64,000 nucleotides of DNA, from the NCBI GenBank assembly GCA_916048095.2, contig OU696578.1:8146045-8210044 (forward strand), in the 5' to 3' direction. Of the stretch, positions 28,085-38,244 are shown one piece after another. Within the stretch, counting starts at the first letter, position 1, and each line of letters starts with the position of its first letter. The notes under the pieces are model-generated. The model saw nothing but the letters and a program-made list of their open reading frames with translations. It did not search any database and was not told the origin of the DNA. The stretch is from Sacculina carcini. Lineage: Eukaryota; Arthropoda; Thecostraca; Sacculinidae. The translations under genes and the position numbers were made by a program.

Positions 28085-29620
28085 TTAAGGTCTATTGATC
28101 ACTTTTGACACCAGCAGATCGTCCCAGAAGATGTGATTCACTTTCAAGAACAGCTGCAGATCGAGACTGTGACAAGTGGCAAGATGTTGGAAGTCGTTCA
28201 AGAGCGAGTCGCCAAGCTGCCGTTGAAGAATCTGAGAGGAAGCCAGAAGAAATCGACAGTCCATAAACTGCTGGGGCAAGGAGGCACTGATCCGCCGCTT
28301 TTTCAGGCACATTGAAGCAAAATCGTCGCTGTTTTCGGGCGAGGATTGTTGTGGCGATGCAGCGACAATCTTGAGGTGCCGGAGAGCGGTCTCTTGGTCG
28401 GCATTTAGTGCGGACTGCTGGAGAAGTTTGACAACGCCGTCTTCGAAGTTCTCACTTTGCACAATGTTGGCCGAAGAGCCGAGAAAACTTTCAAAATTCT
28501 CGTCCGGATACAAAGCGATCAACTCGTCGAAAAGGAGGCGTACATCACACAAATCCGTACCTTCTTTCTGGACAGCGGACGCAACGGAGCGAAACTTTCT
28601 CAGACTTTCCGCTAGACTGCACAGAAGTCCATGGTCTTTAGCGGACAGCAAGTAGTCGCCCATTAAGGGATCATCTTGAAACACTACCAGGTCTGGTTGA
28701 AGCTGAAAGTACCTCTCAACGATATCGCACGTGGTCAACCATTGATCTTTGCTGCGCTGCACGGGAAGAAGTGGAGATCTCTCGCGCAACTGCGCCGCCA
28801 ACGGCACCGACCTCAATCTGCCCATTAGAGCATTGACTTTCTCCAGTAGGGCGCTCTCCTTGCCAATAAACGCGTCCACCGCCAGACTAAGACGCTGCAT
28901 CGCACAACCAATGAGCGGGATCGAGCTTAGGTCGGCCAACAGCGAGCTCGCTTGTGAATGCTCGCACGTAATCGATACCACATCCTCCAGACTCCTGTTG
29001 TTAACCGCCAGTACATGTCGAATGAAAGCCGCGTGGTTGACGGACGTCTGGGAAGGGTCACAATGCAGCGGGGAGAAACCCAGCAGCACGGTGCGATGTC
29101 CAAATCGGTTGTTGTGCGGGTAGGAGGCGAAAAGAGCACAATAGTCGACGCCTGCCCGATTCCAGCCATCCAGGACCAGCGAGAATCTGTCCGGGATCTC
29201 ACACGATATGCGACTTTCGACATCTGCGACCAATTTCTCCATGTGCCTCCTCAGCAAATCACCAGTGACAACCTCCAGTCTGGTGTGCTTGCGCGTCAGT
29301 GTGTCTTCGACGAATGAAAACGGCTTCAGGCCGCAGCACACCCACTCGATCCAGCCACACGTTGAGGCCAGTGTAGTGCGACTGACGATGTTAGCAGTCG
29401 TGCCATTGCTGGCGAAGTTGCACAGTTGCACATTTTGATAGGCGTCGAGCGCTAGGGATGTGTACTCGGCATGCTGGCTCTTGATGTGGTTCATCAGGTT
29501 GGTCCAGCCAGTGCCTCGCTTCTGTGTGAGCATCTTGCCGCATTTGCACACCCACATACTCGGATCGTACTCGCATTGGTCGAAGAACTTGCGCGCAATC
29601 GGCTCATTTTCCGACGGCAT
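28085..29620 (-). CDS. hAT-transposase-derived protein with BED zinc finger (511 aa), probably domesticated
   Basis: A single uninterrupted ORF. Residues about 18-53 form a BED finger: C25, C27, H45 and H50 in WVCKCGKMLTQKRGTGWTNL and MNHIKSQH. Residue D151 in FSLVLDGWN matches the first catalytic Asp of hAT transposases. The second-Asp region reads TCEHSQ instead of the usual D-N context, and the C-x-x-H motif reads IGCAMQRLSLAV with Gln242 in place of His. The C-terminal dimerisation end is recognisable (LQLFLKVNHIFWDDLL), but the ERLFS-type block with the third catalytic acid is replaced by ASSQILQRQLG. No flanking inverted repeats are seen. Intact frame plus lost triad suggests an exapted DNA-binding protein. 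A recently decayed transposase is the alternative. Confidence 0.8.
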   Translation of the reverse strand: MPSENEPIARKFFDQCEYDPSMWVCKCGKMLTQKRGTGWTNLMNHIKSQHAEYTSLALDAYQNVQLCNFASNGTTANIVSRTTLASTCGWIEWVCCGLKPFSFVEDTLTRKHTRLEVVTGDLLRRHMEKLVADVESRISCEIPDRFSLVLDGWNRAGVDYCALFASYPHNNRFGHRTVLLGFSPLHCDPSQTSVNHAAFIRHVLAVNNRSLEDVVSITCEHSQASSLLADLSSIPLIGCAMQRLSLAVDAFIGKESALLEKVNALMGRLRSVPLAAQLRERSPLLPVQRSKDQWLTTCDIVERYFQLQPDLVVFQDDPLMGDYLLSAKDHGLLCSLAESLRKFRSVASAVQKEGTDLCDVRLLFDELIALYPDENFESFLGSSANIVQSENFEDGVVKLLQQSALNADQETALRHLKIVAASPQQSSPENSDDFASMCLKKRRISASLPQQFMDCRFLLASSQILQRQLGDSLLNDFQHLATCHSLDLQLFLKVNHIFWDDLLVSKVINRP

Positions 29621-30344
29621 TTTCGTGCTGCACCCTTTCGAGAACTGTTGCGAACTGATTCAATGGCTCCAACGTCCACCGCTCGACTGAATCCGTCCAC
29701 ACCACTCACAACATCGGTAAACCTATACACATACACACGCAAGCGTAGAGAGAGAGAGAGAGAGCGAGAGAGGAGAACGTCGGCCAAGCGACAGCCAAGC
29801 GCCAACTATTGTGAAGCTACAGCGCACACGCAAGCACGCACGATTGGCAGAGGCCGGGAATTGGTCAATTGCCAACGCTGGGAGACACTGTTTGGCCTTG
29901 TATCGATTAATTGTCGGCGCTGCCGCAGTTCAATCTAGAGGGCGCCACCATTGCAAGTCAATGGCGTTGATTGGTAATTGGAATTGAGAAAACAGCTGAT
30001 GCACAAGAATTTTTGCAAATTACAATTATTGCTGTTTAAATTTTGTTCGCTACTAAAATATTTTATTTAACCAGTGTTGACAACATAATGATCATATTCT
30101 ATAATACAATTTGGACAAAAAAATGCATTCAATTCAACCAGTATTGTCAACGTACAAATTATATTTCAAAATTAAATGGAAGCAAACAAGATCATTATTA
30201 TTCGGCAATGCATTATGCTTTGAAACTAATTACTTTTAGGCTACATGTAACCAATAAATCTTGAAAATGAAAAGGAGATTTTCAAAACATGATATATTTT
30301 GAAAATGAAAAAGTGAAACGTCCTAACTGTAGTTGGAAGTAGTA
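29621..30344. other. Upstream of hAT-derived gene and spacer to acidic gene 2
   Basis: A GA-repeat run lies at 29741-29775, and GC-richer sequence to 29950 could be the 5' region of the minus-strand hAT-derived gene. The rest is AT-rich with nothing recognised. Confidence 0.35.
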
Positions 30345-30495
30345 TTGAATATATATCACGTGAATATTACAATTCATTTGTCTTGAGAAAATATCATTTT
30401 TCGCTGATCGTTCACGCGTAATTTAAATATGTTATTAATGACTGGATTAATTTTTGTTTTCCATTGAACCAGTACCAATTGAATATTTAACCACA
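30345..30495 (+). promoter_or_regulatory. Upstream region conserved between the two acidic-protein genes (copy 2)
   Basis: Contains the same E-box block (tcacgtgaatatta), gttcacgcgtaatt and ttttccattgaaccagtacc as copy 1. These are the best candidate shared control elements. Confidence 0.5.
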
Positions 30496-31086
30496 ATGAC
30501 TTTGAGGACATTTTCAATACTGGTTCTGAGTTTTAGCATTATTTTTTATTTGGAAAGATCAACAGTGGATAGTTATAGTTTGGTGTCCGAGGAAGATCAA
30601 ATTCCGGTAGTCGGAGAAGTTCTCAAGGAAGATGGTGAAGTGCCGAGCACATCCGCCCCTGTCGAAGTTGATCCAACTGGACCCGATCTGGTGAAGCTGA
30701 CCAAGAGAGTCGAGGCCACACTGACTGCCGTCATTGACAAGGTGATGCAACGCAAGCGAGAAATAGCTGAAGAAATACGTCGTTTTGAGGTTGGCGTCAA
30801 TAACGTTCTCAAGGCGATAGTGTCGAGTACGAACACTGCAGCCGCTGCCGTATCAAGAATTCGCCGCAACCACGCACCCATCACTCGATCCGTCTCTTCT
30901 CACCTCGAAGACGTCGGCGATCATGGAGAAGAAGGTGATGATGATGACGAAGAATCAGATGACGAATCCGATGAGGATGACGAGGAATCAGATGATGAGT
31001 CAGATGATGAAGGATCAGATGATGAAGATGATCATGATGATAAAGCAGAAACGAATGATGATCAAGAAGATCATGAAACAATGTGA
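30496..31086 (+). CDS. Acidic secreted/membrane protein, copy 2 (196 codons, intronless)
   Basis: Inverted paralogue of 25203-25793 with the same length. The frame is open upstream to an ATG at 30454, but the start at 30496 (ccacaATGACTTTGAGG) is chosen because it aligns with copy 1 and gives the hydrophobic N-terminus MTLRTFSILVLSFSIIFY. I see about seven residue differences (for example SSGL/SYSL, DPVPV/DQIPV, ELPST/EVPST, DEDSD/DEESD, QEGHE/QEDHE). The helical core KLTKRVEATLTAVIDKVMQR is identical. The acidic tail is intact. Homology extends about 100 bp past the stop. Function unknown. Confidence 0.75.
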   Translation: MTLRTFSILVLSFSIIFYLERSTVDSYSLVSEEDQIPVVGEVLKEDGEVPSTSAPVEVDPTGPDLVKLTKRVEATLTAVIDKVMQRKREIAEEIRRFEVGVNNVLKAIVSSTNTAAAAVSRIRRNHAPITRSVSSHLEDVGDHGEEGDDDDEESDDESDEDDEESDDESDDEGSDDEDDHDDKAETNDDQEDHETM

Positions 31087-31739
31087 ATTGTCTTTGTTCT
31101 GTTTAGGCAGTTCACTGGCTGAGTTCTAGTAGAATTCTGCTCTTTATTACTTCGGTAAAAAACAGTGTCATATAACAGAGTTGGGTTGAAAAACGTTAAT
31201 TTTTTTGTCGTATACTAAATATATTTCTGTGTGAAAATTCTTGCTTGGCGCCTCATGAATATATTGGAAATTTGATTATTCACGCGTTTGCTCGTTCTGC
31301 CACGATCGATGTTTTTACAGTTTATGAATTGCTCTCCGATATTTAAGCTATGTGATTAAGTTTAACAACAGATCGTGGTTGCACTGTATTCGGATTTTTA
31401 TATGCGTCTTTGTGTTTGCTACTTCCGTACAAGCAAGATTTTTAAGGTACAGAATTTTATAAATCATCCAATTTTAATTTGTTAAGTGTGTTGTTCGTTG
31501 TAAGCGCTGCAAAACATGTTGAGTAAAGTAGTACGTAATTTGTCAGAAATTAAATGTTTTTCATTAAAATTGAACGTGAAATAACGAAAAATAATGCGTC
31601 CTTTTTAGAACAACACTTTTAAGAATATGAATTTAGTTGAAACAAATCCACTTGTGTTTTCTAACAACTTATAAAATATCGGATTTTTTTGACATAATAA
31701 ATATGACACAATAATTTGAATTTGTTTTATGGATTTTCA

Positions 31740-31875
31740 TGACGTCATTAAAATTGTTTCACCAATTGGGAAACACGAGGTGTCTTTTATGGCGCGACTG
31801 CGGTTTTCTCTTGTCACCAGTCAAATGGCACGCTCCTCCATTTGGCTGTTTTAATGTTTGTGTAGAATTTGAAGC
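31740..31875 (+). promoter_or_regulatory. Likely TNPO1 promoter: CRE and CCAAT-like box
   Basis: A perfect TGACGTCA lies at 31740-31747, ccaattggg at about 31763, and a CG-containing tggcgcgactgcgg before the ATG at 31876. This is a plausible TATA-less housekeeping promoter; the start site is not determined. Confidence 0.5.
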
Positions 31876-34800
31876 ATGACACAGACTCTTTTCGTTCAAG
31901 ATATGGAGTGGCAACCGACGGAGGATGGTTTGAAGCAGATTTTACAGTTGTTGAAGGAATCGCAGTCTCCGAATACTGAAGTTCAACTCGCCGTACAACG
32001 TGTATCCTTTTTAAACGAGTTTTTCAGCTGTATTTACAATGTTTCAAATTATGTGGGTTTTGTATCGTGTTTTTAGCGTATGCTTTTTCTATTTTGTTTG
32101 GTTGTTTTTGTTGTAATTGACCATTGTATATCGTTTTTTAACCACACCATGTGATTTCTTTTACTCGTCACAATAGCGCTTGGAGGAGCTCAACAATCAT
32201 CCACATTTCAACAATTATCTGGTGTATGTCTTGACACGCCTCAACACAGAAGGTGAGCGTTTTTGGTGTATATCTTAACTACTGATTGCACACTGTTGCA
32301 AGTTGATTATGCAATGATAGTGGGAATGATGGTGCATTATTGCAATGCCGTTCATTTTTATTGAAATTTGGATAATTTTATTGTTATTTCACGTATTGGT
32401 TTCACGTATACGTTTTCACGGTTTTTAGCATGTATGAACTGATATTCGCGGTTTGAAATATCATCGGGTTTCGTTTATTTTTAGTACCCCACCTTGAGTA
32501 TTATTATCAATATGATTAATTACAGGTAAATTCAGTAGCATGGGGGAAGAGTAATTCAAAGAAAACACTGTGCCTGTGAAAGTGGAATTACGTAATTCAA
32601 AGAAAACACTGCCTATACTTTTCCACGAAAATCTAGCTGTATTTTTGTTTGTGAACGTTTGGTTTCCAGCCAACAGTCTTCGGTGTGCGTATTGGCCGTA
32701 TGACTGTTCTGTCATGTTATATCCATAGGTCATGGGGCGGCGCTAGGATTTTTCCTGGGTGAGGAGTCTAAGGAAATTTTTGTTTGAGGGGGCTAAGAGA
32801 AACAATGCCTGGGTATTGGGGACCTACACTCGAAATGTAGCATAGCGAGCTTCTGTTTTGGCTGACAAAAAATTAAACTTGGCATTTCATATTAATCATT
32901 GGATGACTTTCGTGCAATGAAAACAAAAACAAAAAATAACCATCACGTTTATTCACTCTTTGAAATTTCGCAAACAATCTACATTTTATTAAATACATCC
33001 AAGTATCGTTGGCGGGCTGTAGTTTGCCTAGCTCTGCTATCAAGAGAGAGGGAGGGAGGAAGACGGTTTTCCCCTCCTCTTTCCTAGTAAACTTTCTGTA
33101 ACCGCCATTGTCAGATGTATCGTGCGATGTTGTGCAACATCTTTGTGTTGCTGAGCCTCTGGGATTCGTTTTAATGCAATGATTGCAGTGGTATCCAACT
33201 CTCTTTTCTCTCTGGCCAAGTGTCTGTTTCCGTGCGATCGCATTTCTCTGCGTGTGTGTGTGTGTTTGTGTGTGTGTTTGTCCCTACATCAGTGCTGTAG
33301 TTCCTAATATATTTGAATTATATTTATATAGGCCAGTGGTTGTAAGCCATCTCTTCATTTTCCACACAACACAGCGCTGATAAATTAAATAAATTTGGTT
33401 GTTACATCAAAGTGAATGTAATTAGAGGTCATTAGAAACAAAAATAAACGATTTTCAATTGATAAAAACACACATAGTTGTCCTGTTCTGTCCGACCTTT
33501 AGCTTCCCACTTGGCAACTCTTCCATTTCCCACCAGACAGGGGAATTCCCCACGGGCTAAGAACCACTGATTTATGTAATGATTATGGTTTTATTCATAA
33601 TTGATTTAGTATTGGTCAGTTTTTATCAGACATTTGTTTGACATATGACAATATAATACAATTTATACAATATGACATTCATCAGGGATTGTTTGAGTCA
33701 GCATTTCGTTGTTGCTACGTTGCAGCTCGTTATTGCATCTGCAATGAATAATCAACATTTCGAGCGCGTGTCTTGCAGAATTGATTGCAAGTACTCTGCA
33801 TCTTTTGTATCTTTCATTGCAAATGCAATGAATGGTCAACGTTTCGAGCGCGTCAGTGTGTTTTTGCAGAATTGATTGCAACACTGCACACATTGTTCGT
33901 ATTGCAGATTGTTGCGTGTTGCATAGGTTGCATGTCCGTTGCACGATCAACATCTAGCATCTATCAAGTTCAAGCTGTGTATTGCTAGCAGAGCAAATCT
34001 CAAACACGCGGCTCACGGCAATATAATTATTAAACCCTATCAAAATACCACTTGCAATAATTATTATTACCATAGATTCCGGCCCGTGTTTTAATACAAA
34101 ATTCTACTGCATATGTTCCATGGTGGGCTTGATAGCTAGATCTATTTCAGAGTTTAATTATTTTATTCATCCATAAGAACAAGCTTTATTGTAGTATCAG
34201 TTATATCAATGTTGATAAAGTACAAATATGTGCAATAGTTTGATGAACAATGTAAATTTACACGTAAATTATAGGAAGGAAGGGATTTTATTCAATTTTA
34301 TATGTAGAACAAACAGAACAATAGAAAAAATACTACCGGAGAAAAGTTCAAATTTTCACTGGACTTATTTGAGAGCCGTACAACTAGAAACCTAGTATTT
34401 CAGGTCTTCTGAAAAGTGGCATGTGTGTGTGTGTGTGTGCATGTATGTCAGACGAGGCAACTCGCTCTCTCAGCGGGCTAATTCTCAAGAACAATGTGCG
34501 TGCTCACTTTCACAAGCTGCCACCTGCCGTGTGCGAGTTTATCAAGCGCGACTGTCTGGTGGCCATCGGCGATCCGTCCTCATTGATTCGTGCCACCATC
34601 GGTATATACTGTCTTTCTCTATCCTCTCTCTATCTCTCTCTCTCTCTCTGTTTTTATCTCTCTCTCTCTCTATCTCTATCTCTGTTTGTTATTTCTCTCT
34701 CTCTATCTCTTTTTGTTATTTATCTCTCTCTCTATCTATGTTTTTTATTTCTCTCTCTCTCTATCTATGTTTTTTATCTCTCTCTTTTTCTCTCTCTATC

Positions 34801-37797
34801 TCTGTTTTTATTTCTCTCTCTCCTCATTTTCTGTCTCTTCTCTTTTTATCTATCTCTCTGTCTCTGTTTTGTGTTTTCTTTCTCTTTGTCATTCTCTTTC
34901 CGTTTTGTTTTCTCTCATTCTCTTTCCTTTTCTCTTGTTTTTATTTTTCTTTCCCTCTCTCTATCTCTTTCTCCATCTCTCGGTCTCTTCTTTCACTATC
35001 ACACCTTTTCTCTCACTATTCAATTCAAACTGTTATTTTCTCTCTGTTCCCGCTCTCTCCACACTGTGTGTCTGTCACTGTCTGTCTGTCTGTCTGTCTG
35101 TGTTTCTCACTCACTCACTCTCTCTCTACCAGCATCTATCACTCCTCTTGTGTTACATTATAATTCTACCATATCTATCTGTATGTGTGTGTGTAGGCAT
35201 TGTGGTGACGACTATTGCACAGAAGACAGAACTGACAGGCTGGCCCGAATTGCTGCCTCAATTATGCAACCTGATTGACTCCAAGGAGACGAGTACATGT
35301 GAGGTGTGTGTGTTCTTACACGGCCTTGCCTACACACACACACACACATACACACACACACACACACACACATATCGTTATGTTCATACATTCCTATACA
35401 TATACAAACATGTATACACATTTTAAGTAATTTTCAAAAGAATTTGCAAAAGAATTCACAAATAGTTCCCATTTCAACTGCGTTTTCATTCTTCCTGTGA
35501 CATTTGCAAAATGTTTTTTTTTGTCTTCAAAGTTTGGTATGGCTGCATTGAATATGTTTGATGAATTTAGTCGGCCAATAACAAATATATTTGTACAGTT
35601 AAACAGCGATATAAGACGCTAGTTGGGGTACAAACAATTCCACCACCACGTTGTTCTATCTTATTGCGCCGATTATACCAATATAACTGTGTGTTTATTA
35701 GTTTGAGACTCGTGGTACACGAGGATAATACAAAATAAACGTGTCTAATAGTGAATGAAACACAAATAAATAAATATATCGATGTTTAACTGTAATTGAA
35801 TTGTGTGTACTCTTGTGTGTGTGTGTGTGTGTTTGTGTGTGTTTTCTGTGTGTGTGTGTGTGTGTGTTGCAGGGCGCGTTTGGCACATTGCAGAAGATAT
35901 GCGAGGACTCTGCCGATATGCTCAACACGGACGCTCTGCCTAATCAGCCGCTAGGCATGCTGATACCCAAGTTTATCGAGTTTATCCGCCATTCCAATCC
36001 GAAAATCAGGTACAACAATATCGTCTGTGTTTTTTTGTTATTCAATTTCCTCTGTCCAAGTCCAGATTTGTGTGTGTATCGTACATGTGTGTGTGTGTGT
36101 TTGTGTGTGCTGTTTTTATGTTCTTATATACTCATAAATATATGTATTCATGTATGTGTACGTACGTATATGTATGTGTGTGTTTGTTTGTGTGTCGTAT
36201 AAGAGAGTCTTTGAGTTTTCAGTGTTTTTTATTATTGAGTTTTTTAACAACATTATTCATTATAGAAATCAATTAGATAATAGATAATAGTTGTTCATAA
36301 ATATAAATCATTTATATTTATACTTGAAAAATTGATGATTCACTCAGATGTAAATTACTTTTGAAGTTTATATACTTCAAATATTCTTCTTTATATTCTC
36401 CTATTCTCCTATTATATTCTCCTATTCTTATACTAAAATTCTAGACCGAAATAAGCGATTCTTTTACACACAGGAAACTGCCGTATATACACACATATGT
36501 TATGAATGTGTGTGTGTATGTCTGTCTGTGTGTGTGTGTGTGTGTGTCAGGTCGCACGCTATCGCCTGTGTCAATCCGTTTATCATCGGTCGTACTCAGA
36601 TTCTGATGGATCACATTGATCGTTTCGTCGAGAATCTATTTCAGCTGGCCGGCGACGAACACGCCGACGTGCGCAAGAATGTGTGTCGTGCGCTGGTGAT
36701 GTTGGTCGAGGTGCGCATGGATCGTCTCATTCCGCATATGAACAATATTGTCGAGGTAAGCCTGACGTTCGTTTCGCCTCGTTCGTTACTGGTTTTGGTC
36801 TTGGTGTTTTATTGTTAAATCTCTGTGTGTGTGTAAGTGTGTGCCCTATCCAATCTTTAACATTTTCACCTTTTACCTTACATATTTCACCTTCCACCTT
36901 TTCATATTTCACTTTCCACCTTTCATATTTCACCTTCCACCTTTCATATTTCACCTTTCATATTTCACCTTCCACCTTTTATATTTCACCTTCCACCTAC
37001 ATACTTCACCTTCCACCTTTCATATTTCACCTTCCACCTTTTCATATTTCACCTTCCACCTTCCATATTTCACCTTCCACTTTTTCATATTTCACCTTCC
37101 ACCGTTTCATATTTCACCTTCCACCTTTCATATTTCACCTTCCACCTTTTCATATTTCACCTTCCACCGTTTCATATTTCACCTTCCACCTTTCATATTT
37201 CACCTTTTACCTTTTATATTCCACCTTCCACCTTTTATATTCCACCTTCCACCTTTTATATTTCACCTTCCACCTTTTAACAGGCCAGTAAGTCAGTATC
37301 TATTGTGTCTTGACTTAAGGTCTGTCTGCAATGAAAGGTCGCACAGAAGGACGTGCGTGTGTGTTTTCATCAATGCCTGCTCGTTGATTTTCCTTTATAG
37401 TCAGTGGATTGGATTGGATTTTGATTGGATTTATTAGCGCAGTTGTTGTGGACATTTTGTGGACTCGGCTCAGTGAGGGGAATTAGACAGAAAGAATGTT
37501 GTTTGCGCAGAATTGTGGCAAACAGTCTTGAAGACTCTTGTCTTCCAAAAATCATATTTATTTTTATAAACATTTGATTCTGCGTGTTTGTGGACCAAAA
37601 TTATTATACCTGCTTGATTTTGATATGTGTGTGCGTGTGTATGTTTTGTGTATGTGTGTGTGTGTGTGTATAATCGTGCATACACTGTGTGTGAACCTGG
37701 TGTGTATGTGTGTTTGTCTGTCATATTTATGTGTGCCTAGTAATGTGTGCGTGTATGTGTGAATATAAGTCTTTTTGTCAAGCGTATTCGAGACTAA

Positions 37798-37853
<56 letters not shown>

Positions 37854-38199
37854 TTTGTGCTAAATTAGTGGTTCTTAACCGGGTAACCGGTTCTTAATCG
37901 TTCTAGTTCCCAAGGGCTACGAGGAATGCTTTGAAATTTACAGAAAATATGTGTCATACCTATGATTTTTTATTTTTCCGGTAATTTTAAATCTGTATTA
38001 ATGAATATTGAATTGAATAATTTTTATTATCACGTCGTTTATAGTTTTATATTTTTCATTTAGCTATCGAAAGTGTGGGGGTGCGTAAACTGTCTGCCGA
38101 TTTGAAAAAGGCTGTCTGAACACTGAAAAACGTTGAGAACATACTGGAATATATATATAAAGGTTCCATTGACCAAATGTTTGTTTGTGTGTGTCGTGT

Positions 38200-38244
<45 letters not shown>

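Noticed and set aside
28371..29938. Plus-strand frames over the hAT-derived gene
   Set aside because: Antisense shadows of the 511-codon minus-strand ORF, without family resemblance.
34421..35426. Long SLSLSLF frames in TNPO1 intron 3
   Set aside because: CT-repeat translation; only 34452-34601 and 35197-35303 are coding.
36683..37437. [12 protein letters not shown] frames
   Set aside because: 21-22-bp minisatellite translation in TNPO1 intron 6.
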